Source of the DNA: Vombatus ursinus
Taxonomy: Eukaryota; Chordata; Mammalia; Diprotodontia; Vombatidae
DNA length: 64,000 nt
NCBI RefSeq assembly: GCF_900497805.2
Contig: NW_020953955.1
Coordinates: 186,001 to 250,000 of the forward strand
Direction: 5' to 3'
Position numbers and translations under genes: made by a program. The stretch's first letter is position 1, and every line of letters starts with the position of its first letter. Shown piece after piece: positions 12,665 to 23,600 of this stretch. The notes under the pieces are model-generated. The model was not told the DNA's origin. It was given only the letters and a program-made list of their open reading frames with translations, and did not search any database.

Positions 12665-12795
12665 TGCCCCCCCCCTTAGATTACAAGCTCTTTGAGGGCA
12701 GGAACTGTCTTTCTTTTTACTAATTGTATCCCCAGTGCTTAGCACAGTGCCTGGCACATAGCAGGTTCTTAATAAATGTTTTTTGGATTGGATTT
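12665..12795 (+). repeat. L2 3' tail
   Basis: Forward: attacaagctctttgagggc ... cctggcacatagcaggttc. Confidence 0.8.
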
Positions 12796-12849
12796 ACAAC
12801 ATAGAATGTCAGGGCTGGAAAAGAGCTTAGCACATAGACACTAAGTGAC

Positions 12850-13565
12850 CAAGCTGAGATCATCTACTTCAAATAAGAAAATAAACAGCAAGTGTTTTTG
12901 TAAAACCACAAAGCACCATAGAACAGTGAATTATGAGTAACAGGAATAATAAACATTGGAGCTGAGATTTGAATCCCGGGTCCTGAGTTCCCTTCTCATG
13001 CACAATGAAGGAGCTGGATCGGATGAACTCTACAATCCATTTAGCTCTCAGTCCTGTCACCCTGAGAATCCCCATCTGGGGTTCCCTTCGCTGTTGGAAT
13101 CTGACCTTCAGTGCCATCCCCTGGGGGCCTTTAGGGGCCCTGTTGCGGAGGCTAGGACCAGTGGGGTGGAGAGCTGTACTGGAGGAAGACAGAAGCCCAG
13201 AGGCTCCTACTGCCTTTCCTTGGCATGAACGATAAAACAGCCTGAGTGATTGCAACCCAGCTTCCAAGGAAGGCTGGGAAGACTCCAGAATGACGGGTGC
13301 ATAGCCCTTTGGAGACACCAGGGTATATAAATATGGGGATAATTAGAACCCGTGCCGAGAGCCTATTAAAATATACTTTATCATTCTGAACACAGCTGTT
13401 CTCTCAGGCTGGTTCCTGCTTAGAGCATCTTGGCTCTCTCCCCTGAGGGAGAGATCATGCAGCTGTAAAACCTACCAGCGTGAGGGAAAGGGGGGGAAGT
13501 GGGGGGAGCTGGTGGGGCGCTGCTCACCTGCTCCATACAAACTGATTGTCAAGAAGTGAGCTAAG
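12850..13565. other. unique spacer
   Basis: Contains an AT-rich islet (about 13,320-13,385, tatataaatatggggataat) in otherwise ordinary sequence. This could be a regulatory element, but nothing proves it. No gene supported. Confidence 0.35.
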
Positions 13566-13569
13566 ATCA

Positions 13570-14800
13570 TAGGACTTAGAGCTGGAAGGGGCCTTTGGCA
13601 GCATGAAGCCCGACCCATTTTTTGATAAATGAGGAAACTTAAGAACAGAAGGAAGGGGGAGGTTAACTTGCCCAAGTTCCCACAGTCCTCTGCTCTCGCC
13701 TGCAGCGGAGAGCTCAGTTCTTGGCACCATGGCTTAAGGATCTATTTAAGAAGGATGTCAAGGGCCTGGAGGATGTCAGGAGGAAGGCAATCCGAGTGAT
13801 GAGGGGTCTTTGGGTGAAGAAACTGAGGATGATTGGAGAAGAGAAGATCAACAGCGAGGGGGGCAAAGCATGATAGCTCTCCTCCAGGATCTGAAAGACT
13901 GTGACATGGAATAGAGATTAGACATTCTGTTTGTCCCCAAGGGACAGAACTGTAGCAGAGTGGAAATTACAAGGAAGTAAATTTAGAATTGATATCGGGA
14001 AAGCACACACAGCCCTCACAATGATAGCTGTCCAAAGTGGCATGGCTGCCTCCAGAGATGATGAGCTCCCCTGCCTTGGGAACCTTCAAGCAGAGGCTAC
14101 ACAAACCACCCATGAGGAACATTACAGTGAGGATATCAAGGAGAAGAGGGTGATGGATCGTGTCAAAGTCTGCAGAGACATCATGAAGCATGAAGATTGA
14201 GAAAAGACCATTAGATTTGCAACTAAAAGGTCAATGGCAACAGGAGAGAACAGTTTTGGTTGAATGATGATCTCAGAAGCCAGACTGCAGTTAAGAAATA
14301 CGTGGAAGAAGTGGAGGCACCGAGTGTAGACGGCTTCCTCAAGTTTAACTTAGAAAGGGACAGCAGATATAGGATGGTAGCTAGTGGCAATGACCAGAAC
14401 AAATGAGAGGGTTTTAAACTCGAGTTCAAATCCTGCCTCAGACACTTACTAGTTGTGTGACCTTGAGCAAGTCACTTGACCTGCCTCAGTTTGCATGCAT
14501 AAAATAGGGATAATAAAAGCACCTACCTTTTTGTGAGGATAAACTGGGCTATTTGTAATGCACTTTGCAAACCTTAAAGCCCTGTGTAAATTGCCAGTTA
14601 TTATTATTAAAGATGGCGGAGGTGGGGGAGTTCGTAGGAATCAGGGAAGGAGCAGGCAGGGGGTGATTAAAGATTACAGAGTAGGGATGACAGAAGGTGG
14701 AGAAGATGGAGAGAATGGGATCCAGGGTACACATCAAAGGAGAAGTGAGACAAGGGATGGAGGAGAAAGCAGAGGAAGAAATACGAGTGATGCAAGATGA
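13570..14800. repeat. MIR, CR1/L3-like LINE end and a nested SINE
   Basis: Reverse MIR (13,570-13,690). Then a forward CR1/L3-like 3' segment (13,735-14,110, with acagaactgtagcagagtgg and gctgcctccagagatgatga). Then an unclassified old repeat, split at 14,420-14,610 by a forward (b)-form SINE. Confidence 0.55.
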
Positions 14801-17149
14801 GGAGAGAAAAGAGTTCTCAGCAAACAGCCCCCATTTTTTCAGTGATGTATGGGTCAGAGTTCTCCACCGAGAGGGGGGTGGGGATGGGCAGCATCACAGG
14901 AGATTTGGGGAAAGATGAGGGGGTGGGATATTGGTTTTATTCGGAGTCTGGAGGGGATGGCTAAAAGGATGGTCTTGCTTCTGAGAGGGCCCAGCTTAGA
15001 TCACGTAATAAATTTGAGAGATGAGAAAATGGCAGCCCGGAGATGGGAAGGGACTTGTCCAAGGGCACACAGGTAAGCACCACATCTCAGATTCTGCCTC
15101 AGGAGTTGTTCCTCTGACTTCCCACTGCACCCGATCTGGGTGCATACATACACACCTCCTCGAGCTGCTTAAATCATCGGGGAAGCCAAAAGCACCCTAC
15201 CAACAGTTAGGTTGACCAGGATCATACAGGAGTTCCCCAGAGTAGTCTAGCCATGTTTTGGGCAGTGGCAGCGTCCTTGAAATAAGGATGTGGCCTCCAT
15301 AAGGGACTATTTAAAAGGGAATAGCACTGATTGAGATCTGTAAGTTCTGGTCCATTTGCAAAAAATAAACAAGCCAGTCTCATCTTAGTGTGATCAACAT
15401 CCTGTGTCACCCTGAGCAAGTCACTTAACTGCTGTATCTCAGTTTCCTCCTCTGTAAAATAAAGGGGTTAGACTAGATGATCTCCAAGCTCAGACTCCAT
15501 GACCCCCTGTCCCCAAGTCCCTGGGCAGTAGAACCCTCACCAGGCTGCCCTTTTCTCCGAGAAGCCCATCCCATAGTGTTTGATTTGGGCTCCTGCCAGT
15601 GCTGGTGGGCAGGAGAGGAGAAAGGGAGCATGACTTGTGCCAACCATTCTAGGCAGCAGCCCTTTCTGGGGCAGGCTGAACTTTCAATCCACAGCACTGC
15701 AGTCCCTGCTCCCACTACATTATAGGGCATGGGACAGGGAAGAACGGCCACCATGTCCCATGATCCAGCCCTGTGCTCCTCCCCCCAACCCTCCTACTGC
15801 AACACAGACCCCATACTACTTCTCATGCAATGATGGAACGAGTGCTAGGCACTCAGTAACCATTTATTAGGCACCTACTAGGTACCAGGCACCATGCTAA
15901 GTGCTGGGGAGAAAAACAGCAAACATGGGCTCAGGTCCCCACTCTGTCCTAAGCCAGCCAGTAAGTTGTTGAACTACTTGTTTCATCATCTGTAAAGTGG
16001 AGGGGGAGGGGGGAGAGAGCAGATAGATGGCCTCTAAGGTCCACCCCCCTCCCCATACACACACAATCCTTTCCATAGAAGTCAAAGCTTCCTCCAGATT
16101 TTGGTAGAGGAAGTCTCCGAGACTATGCTCAGGCCCCTTGAGCTTCTGGGATTTAGGACATGCATTATGCCACTTACTTCCTGGGTGACCTTAGGTAAGC
16201 CATTTCTGTTGGGGGGGGGGGATGTGAACCAGAAGGCCTGTGAGGTCCCTTCCAGCCCTGATGCTATCCTGGGCTCCTTTTCAGGCAGAAGGCACACACC
16301 TGCCCACTGCCCAGAAGGGATAATAAGGGTCAAGAGTAATTTGGCAAAGAAAAATGGAGGAGAGTGGGAGAGTTGAGCTGTTGGAGGCTCTGCCTGGAGC
16401 CAGGAAGCTGAGCCAATGGAATGGACAGTGGGAGGGAGGCTTTACTGGGGCAGTCCTGAAGGTGGGGAAGGAGAGAGGTGCCCTCACAGAATGTTAGAGC
16501 TGGAAGGCTCCAGAGACTGAGATCCAGCTTCTCCATTCTACAGATTAGCAAACTAGGGCCCAAACAGCAGAGATATCCTAGGCTTCAGCGTCAGGGCCAC
16601 GCTGTGAGCTCTGACAACTCTCTCCCTACCCCACTGGACTACATCTCCATGGCAGGCTACCTACTGACCCGAGGCCACAATGGGTCGAATCAGATGGCTC
16701 TGGGGCCAGCTCTACAGTTTTCCACCAGGGAAGATTTCCCTCATTTGGAAGATGGGTGAATGAGATGGCACTGCCTCTCATCTCTAAATCCTACAGCCCC
16801 ACCCTGCAAGAAACCCTCATAGCGTACATTGCTCAAGCAGCTCTGGAATCAGTGACGTCCCAGGGAGTGAAGAGACCCTCACATCAGGTCAGTTACACCT
16901 CGTCGTCCCATTCATCCTCCCGTCTCTATGTCTCTTGGACACATCTCCTGGTGTTGGCACACACTCAGCTTTGTTCCCCCAATAACTGTAAGCTCCAGGA
17001 GGGCAGGGCCTGTATCCCCAGCACCCAGCACAGGGCCTTAATGATTACCGAATCGAACTGAGCCTAATGCCCAGGCAGTCACCCCTTCCCCAGGGCAGGT
17101 GTGCTGCTTGGATTCTGGGGGGCCTGAACCCACACACAGCAGGGCCTAC
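14801..17149. other. intergenic flank downstream of TNKS1BP1
   Basis: MIR-like pieces (about 15,400-15,480 and 15,950-16,060), L2 tails (reverse 15,847-15,920; forward 16,965-17,060) and unique sequence. No gene supported. Confidence 0.5.
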
Positions 17150-18405
17150 ACCACCAATCCCCAAAAAACTTTATTGTTTGAAGTGACAAAACGTCCTTGG
17201 TCTCCACAGGGCTCCTGGGGGGAAGAGAGGGGGCGGCCCACCGCCCGTTACAAAAAATCAGAGGCTTTTATCAAAATGTTATAAAGTGGTATCAAAAGAA
17301 AACCCAAAGGTGGGTGCGGGGCGAGGAAGAAGGGGCGGGGGGAAGAGGGCCTGAGGGAGGGGGCCAACACCGGCAACCACTCTACTGACTGCATCCCAAG
17401 GAGGGGCGGGGAAGGAGGTGGGGATACAAAGTGCATAAATGTGCCTGGGGGCGGGGCCACAGCCCAGGCTCCAGCCCTCCTCCCTGGTCCAGGGCCTTAC
17501 AGGGCCGGGCTGCTTCAGAGGATGGACAGGAACCACCTGTGAGCGAAAGAGGAAGAGGCTATTACTGGGGGCAGAGCTGGCTCCCGGCAGATGGACGGGA
17601 CGTCCTCACGTCCCTGCAAACTGGATGCTAAGCCCTCTGTCACCACAAGGCTCCAGGCTTGTCTCCTCCTCTGGAAACACCAGCTGTGATTGGCGTCACA
17701 GGTGACGCCAGTACTAATGGCAACTCAAGGAGCTGTGACTTCCTCAGTGTGAAGAGACCCTGGGCAAGTCACTGACTCGATCAGGGCCCCAGCTTCTATC
17801 TTGGAAGAATGAGGGGGTAGGTCAGATGACCTCTTCAGTCCACTCCATCTACAATCTCTCCTTTGATGCAGACCACAAGTCCCTGCTGCTGTGGGACAGC
17901 ACGAACCCCAAAGCTTTGCAGGCAGCCTGGCAGGGCATGCCCTCTCTACTCTTTACTAGGCCAGGCTACCCTGGGCCAGACTGCCCTCCAACATTCCCAC
18001 CCCCCACCCCACGCTGCATCCCAGCAGGGGTCTGGTGGAAGGGAGATAATGAGACCAGGATGCATGCCAGGAAACGTTCCTGATGACCAGCGTGAAGACG
18101 GGCCAGAGGCATGGATTCTGGGAAACCTTCGGGGTCCACCTCCACTCCTGGGGAGGTCTTCCTCAAACGCCCTTGCAGGGAGCTTTCAGAGCCATCAGAC
18201 AGCAGCCAAATCCTAGAGGCCTCTGGTGGCCACACAAGGACCAGATCCTTCAGCATGACACCGGGAAGGCCCCAGACCCCCAGAGGCTCTGGCTGAGGCC
18301 AAGGTCTGGCTGGGTCCCAGGAGAAGGGGTCGGGGTGAGCACAAGCCCTGGCCCCGGCAGCCCTGTGCAGCAACAGGGACCCCTGCTCACCTCTGAAGCG
18401 TCACC
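17150..18405 (-). other. TNKS1BP1: TNKS1BP1 3' UTR
   Basis: About 1.25 kb from the stop codon to a consensus poly(A) signal at 17,170-17,175. It contains a MIR-like stretch near 17,750-17,850 and a 9-bp-arm palindrome at 17,691-17,710. The cleavage point is inferred. Confidence 0.75.
17170..17175 (-). terminator. TNKS1BP1: TNKS1BP1 poly(A) signal AATAAA
   Basis: Plus strand reads tttatt, giving AATAAA on the coding strand 1.2 kb after the stop. It is the first consensus signal I found downstream of the last exon. Confidence 0.8.
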
Positions 18406-18466
18406 TCAGACCCTCTTCTTTTTCAGCTTCAACGCTTGTAGCCAGGTGGGTGATGAACCTTCGGAC
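18406..18466 (-). CDS. TNKS1BP1: TNKS1BP1 last coding exon
   Basis: Encodes SEGSSPTWLQALKLKKKRV and a TGA stop; human ends SSPNWLQALKLKKKKV. Acceptor cgccgtctag. The lysine-rich tail is conserved. Confidence 0.96.
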
Positions 18467-20643
18467 CTAGACGGCGGACAAGGAGAGAGTGAGCCCCCGA
18501 GCCTTTCCCGGGCAGGACCTGGGGTTGTGGGGTGGCCACCAAACCACCAGACAGAAGAGCAGGCACTGGGATGGGACGGAAGGTCAAGGGAAAGGGATGT
18601 GAGTCTAGGCTTTGCCTCTGGCTGATGTCGTCAGCCCATGTCACTTCCTCTCAGAGAGAGGGACGTCCCCTCGAGCTGAAATGGGGAGAGGGAATGCAGG
18701 CAGAGGCAGATGCAAAGGCAGAAGAGCTAGTGTGGATCTGGTGAAACGGAAGCTTAGGTTGGGAAGAGAGGATGCTCGGAGAGAGCACAAGTATTACCCA
18801 GCCAAGCTGGGGGTGCACTTCAGGGGTTGTGTGGGGTTCAAACCAGATGAAAATGTCATTGGGAAACACTAAACAAAACAAAACTACCCTAAGACACAGA
18901 TAATGTAAATATGTGATTTTCTAAGTCACCAAGCAGCTCACAGGGATCCTTCTGCATGGCTGAGGGCCGGGGGGCAGGTCCTCCTGCATGGGAAGATCCC
19001 CAGGTTCTTTCCACCTACCCTGAGGATTTCTCTGGCTTGGGAGGTAACGTGAGGGGCTTCCCTAGGCCGGGAACCTTGCAGGATTTGGAGCGCTGGACGG
19101 CGGATTCCTTCTGGGCTGACTTGCTCTCGACCTGTTCCCCTTCTTCAGCTGAACGGTTTCGGGGACGCAGCTTAGCCTGTGTTTCAAAAGATCAAGTCAC
19201 AAGCAGAAAAGGGAGCCCGTGAAAAAGAACAAAATGAGAAGAGAGAAGGGGAAAGAGAAAGCCCAGTGGGGGCAGGCAGCCTGGTATAGCAGGGCCTTGG
19301 ACTTGAGGTCAGATGTGAGTCCAAATCTGGGCTCAGACACTAGCTGTGTGACCTTGGCTAAGTGACTTCACCTCTCTGGGCTCAGTTTCCTAATCTGTAA
19401 ACTGAAGAGGTTGCATTAAACGGTCCAGCTCCAGATCACACTCTGGACAGACAGACAGGTGACACGGATGGCGACGGAAGGGAACAGCCAGGACAACGGG
19501 GACAACCTAGCTGGGATGCCCTCTCTGATCACGCCGCCTGTAGCTCCGGCTGAGCACTGAGCCCAGCCTCCAGCCCACCGCCCAGCCGGCCCCCCCAGCC
19601 CTGCCTGGTGGGGCGCCGCTGGTACCTTGAGAGCAGAGGGACTCAGGCCAGGGAACAGGTTGACTTTCAGGCCCTTGGTTCCCAGGGACATCCGCGTCCG
19701 GCGGCTCTGAGGCTCCTCTACCACCTCGTCATCTGAAGACGGCGCCCGAGATGCCCGCGGCTCTGGAGGAGAACGGCTGGGATGGGCAGAGGTGCTGGGC
19801 GCCCGACAGCAGGCCCAGGTCTGCCCTGGCTCAGCCCCGAATCACTGGCATCCTTTTCACGGCTAAAGTTCTGGGCCCTGTCCTCTACACCCAGTCATTT
19901 CAATGAACCCTCCCCAGTCTCCACCTCGGGTCCTAGGTTAACTGGTGTCCAGAGACCGGGTGGTGTGATGGAAGGAGGAGGGGACTTGGGAGGCGGAAGC
20001 CAGGTCCAAAGACGGGCTTTGTTACGCACCAGCTGCCTCTCTGGGTCTGCCTCTTTAGCCATCAGATGGGGCTAGTCACTTAACTGCCTGTGCCTCAGTT
20101 TTGTCAGCTGTAAAAATGGGGGCACTGATCCTTAACCTACCGAGTTTGCTGAATTGTTCTGAAGAAGGCAATGAGTCCCCCTTAAAGTACAACACAAGTG
20201 TGATTAGCATTGTTCTATGCTGTCCATCAGCAATCCGGCCCCAGCTGGAAACCCGGCTCTGCTCCACCCCCTCCCCCCAGCCCCGTTTTCCTACCTGTGG
20301 AATCTTGGAAGATCCAGGCATCACTATCAGCCTCTGAAAGCCCCAAGGTACCCCCAGGCCGGATGGCTGGGGCTCGGTGCCCACGCTTGCGACCCAAATT
20401 GGCACGGCTCCTATACATGGCACTGTCTAGAACTTCTGTGTCCTAGAACCAAACAAGGGCACCTGAACCTGCCTCAGTCTACCATCTGGCCCAGATCTGG
20501 TCCAATCTGATCCTCCTGCCCTCTCCTAGTTGGCCATGTGCAGCCCTGATGCTGGAGACCTGCTCCCGGCAATCTCCAGCCCTACCTCCCCAGCCACCAG
20601 GATACCCCTAAAAGCTACAGAAACAACAGGTGGAAGGGCCCTG

Positions 20644-20679
<36 letters not shown>

Positions 20680-23600
20680 GCGGGGAACACCGGGGGGGGG
20701 GGCCCCCCCCCCCCCCCCCCCGCCCCGAACCCATCTGTGCTGGAGGGGAAAGGCCTGGACTGGGGACCAGTGACCCAGCATTTGGGCTCCACACAAATGT
20801 TATGACTTGGCCTTTTCTGCTGTAAAATGAGAGAATTAATGAGATGCCCTTAAGGCCCCTTCAAGTCCTGAAATCCATGGCCTCCTGTGGAATAAGCCCT
20901 TCTGCCCATGCCCAAGGCCACCAGCAGCACTCTGCACACTCACAGAACCAGTACACACTGGGCCCTCTAGGGATCCCCAAAAGAGGCTCAGGGAGGGTTT
21001 AACGGGGCACTGCAAACAGTGAGCACCTAACAAGTATCTGCTGACTTGAATTTTTTGATGTGATATTTAGAATTTAACTGACCCCAGCCACGGGCAGCAG
21101 ATCCTTCCCACCTAGAGAGCCCCCACGGAGTGACCTTAGCCCAGAGCTCTGCCATCCACTGACCTCTATAAAGGAGAAGTCCTGGCTAGACAACTCGGAG
21201 GGAGGGCTTGGGAGCAGCCTCGGGGCAGCTGGGCCGTCCCCCTGGGAGGCCCAGCTGCCGTCCATCTCCTCTGTCCGGCTGGCCTCGCCATCGGGCTGGG
21301 GCCTGCAAGAAGGCAGAGGGTCCCCTCTAAGCCCCGGCTCCTCTTCGTCATCATCATCTGTTACTGTTTCCTCTTCCTCCTCCTCTTCCAACTGGCCCCT
21401 GGGGCCTGAGGCCGCCTTCTCTCTGCCAGCAGATGCTCTGAGATTGCTGGTGGCCAACATGTCTTGCAAGAGTCCCTGAGAGCCAGAAGGTGGAGACCGG
21501 GCAAGGCACCCGCTGGGGCTGTGGGGGAAGAGGGTTTTGAGAGAATTAAGGGAACACCATCAGGAGGACAGAGCCAGCATGCCCCATGCTGACCTAGCTC
21601 CTCCATTCTCCTCCCAATCCCGCCCAGACTCCCCAGAATCTTTCAGCATCAACACGCAGAGAAAGAGTGAGAACCTTACACAGAAAAGGGCAACAGGTGT
21701 AGTTTGGATTCAAATCCTGGCTCTAACGCTGACTATCTACATGGCCTTAGGAAAGTCACTTCAAAGACTGCTTCCCCGTGTATAACATGAGGAACCTAAT
21801 CTTTGCACCGTCTTCCTGGCCAGGTTTGTTGTGAGAAGCACTTTGGAAGGCTTAAAGTCCTAGCTAGGTAAAGGGGGGCTTTTGTTTATCATTTCCTTAA
21901 GGGACTGGACGCCCTTGGGGCTGGCCACTGGTGTGACAACCGGCTTCAGAGTTGGAGGATCTGTGTTCAAATGCTGCATATGTCCCTTACTACATGTATG
22001 ATGTTGGGCAAGTCACTCAGCCTCTCCAGGCCACAAATGAGGGGGTTGGAGTAGATGGTCTCCAAGGGCGTTGCCAGGTGCCAGCAGTCTATGAGCTTCG
22101 CAGGGATCCAGATCAGATCACACTTACATCCTCTCTGTGCACACATGCGCACTGTAGGCATGCAGATGCTCAGACACGCACACACACATACACGTGCGTG
22201 CATGTGCTCAGACACACACACAAGAGTCCCCTGTCCAGGGCTACTAACAGTTGGAAGCTCAGTGCCCAGGATGGACGTGAGCCAACAAGCAGCCCAAGAA
22301 GAAAGGGATGACAGAGGCCACACGTGCCGCTCTGTCTTTCCCCAAGCCGCTGACTGATGGCAACCAAAGCCAGGGTAGGCCACAGCGAGAGAAGAGAAGT
22401 CTGCTGAAGACTGAACTGAGGCTATTAAGCAATGCCCGCTGGAGGCAGGCTTGACATAAGGGTCATGCTCTTGGCCCAGTTTCTCTGGGGAAAAGCAAAC
22501 AGCAGTGACCAGGAAGGTCAGGAAAGGTGAACGTCCGTGCAGCCTAAGGCTCCACCCGGTGGCCAAGCAAACAGAAAGGTGGCAGGGAGGGCCCCACGGA
22601 GAAAGGAGAATTCAAAGGCCCACAGGGGGCTAAAGCTGACCCCGCTACCTCCGTCCACCCCCCCCCGCCCTGCTTCCTATGCCTTCCATCCCACGGAGGG
22701 GTGGGTGGGCAGTCAGCAGACCTGGGTGCCAGGCCCAGATCTGGACCTAAGTGGTTTGGCACCCTGGGCACGTCAAATCAAACCTGCTCTTGTACTTCAC
22801 AGGCTACTGGGAGGGACAAGGGCACAGTGTTGTGGGAAGAGGCCACTTATAACACAGACGACCTGAAGCAAGTTGGGACTCAGTTTTATCCTCGAGAAAA
22901 TGAGGTGTTTGGACTCAATGATTTCTAAGCCCCTTCTAGATCTAACAGTCGGTGTGGCTGTGGGAGGTGCTTGGTAAATAATAAAGCAATAATAACAATA
23001 ACAATAATCATTTACACAGAACCTTAAGATTTGCAAAGCACTTCACATATATTATCTCATTTGATCCTCACAGCAACCCAATACCTAGACAGATATAGGT
23101 TCTATTATTACACCCATTTTTCAGATGAGGAAACAGAGGCTGAGAGATAAATGGCTTGCCCAGTAAGTGTCAGAGGCAAGATTCAGCTCTTTTTACCTTC
23201 AAGCCCAGCACACTATCCACCACTACCACCAAATATCATCAAGTCCACTACCGTCATGTAGCAGATGAGGAAACTGAGCCCCAGAGAGTAGGGGTCCCAA
23301 TGCCAGTTGGTGGTGTGGCCAGCCCTAGAACACAATCCCTAACTCCTGCTTCCGCAGTCAGGGCTCTCAGACAGACTGGCATCCTTGGTGAGCTTTAGGG
23401 AGACAGCAGAGGCACTGGACCCCGAGAGAAGCCAAGGCCAGAGAGAGATCCTCTGCTGGGCCTGTGGGGTAGATTCTGGAGAAGCACAGACAGCCAACGG
23501 ACACAGGGAAACAGCACTGGATTCTATGCCAGAGGCACTCCCACTTCCTGCCTCTCTGACCTTGGGCAAGTAGCTCATTTTCATTCTGTAGCCTGTCCTA

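Noticed and set aside
1-17149. APLNR or another gene in the left flank
   Set aside because: No long open frame or receptor-like sequence; only repeats and spacer.
20526-20805. Open frames on both strands at 20.5-20.8 kb
   Set aside because: They exist because of the C/G homopolymer cluster, which encodes only Pro or Gly runs.
21303-21320. Strong acceptor-like site cttcttgcag inside TNKS1BP1 exon 6
   Set aside because: The protein is colinear with human across it; use would need an unseen donor upstream. Kept only as a possible alternative site.
21967-22566. 199-codon minus-strand open frame in a TNKS1BP1 intron
   Set aside because: Contains MIR and CA-repeat sequence (runs of Cys, Val, His), so it is not coding.
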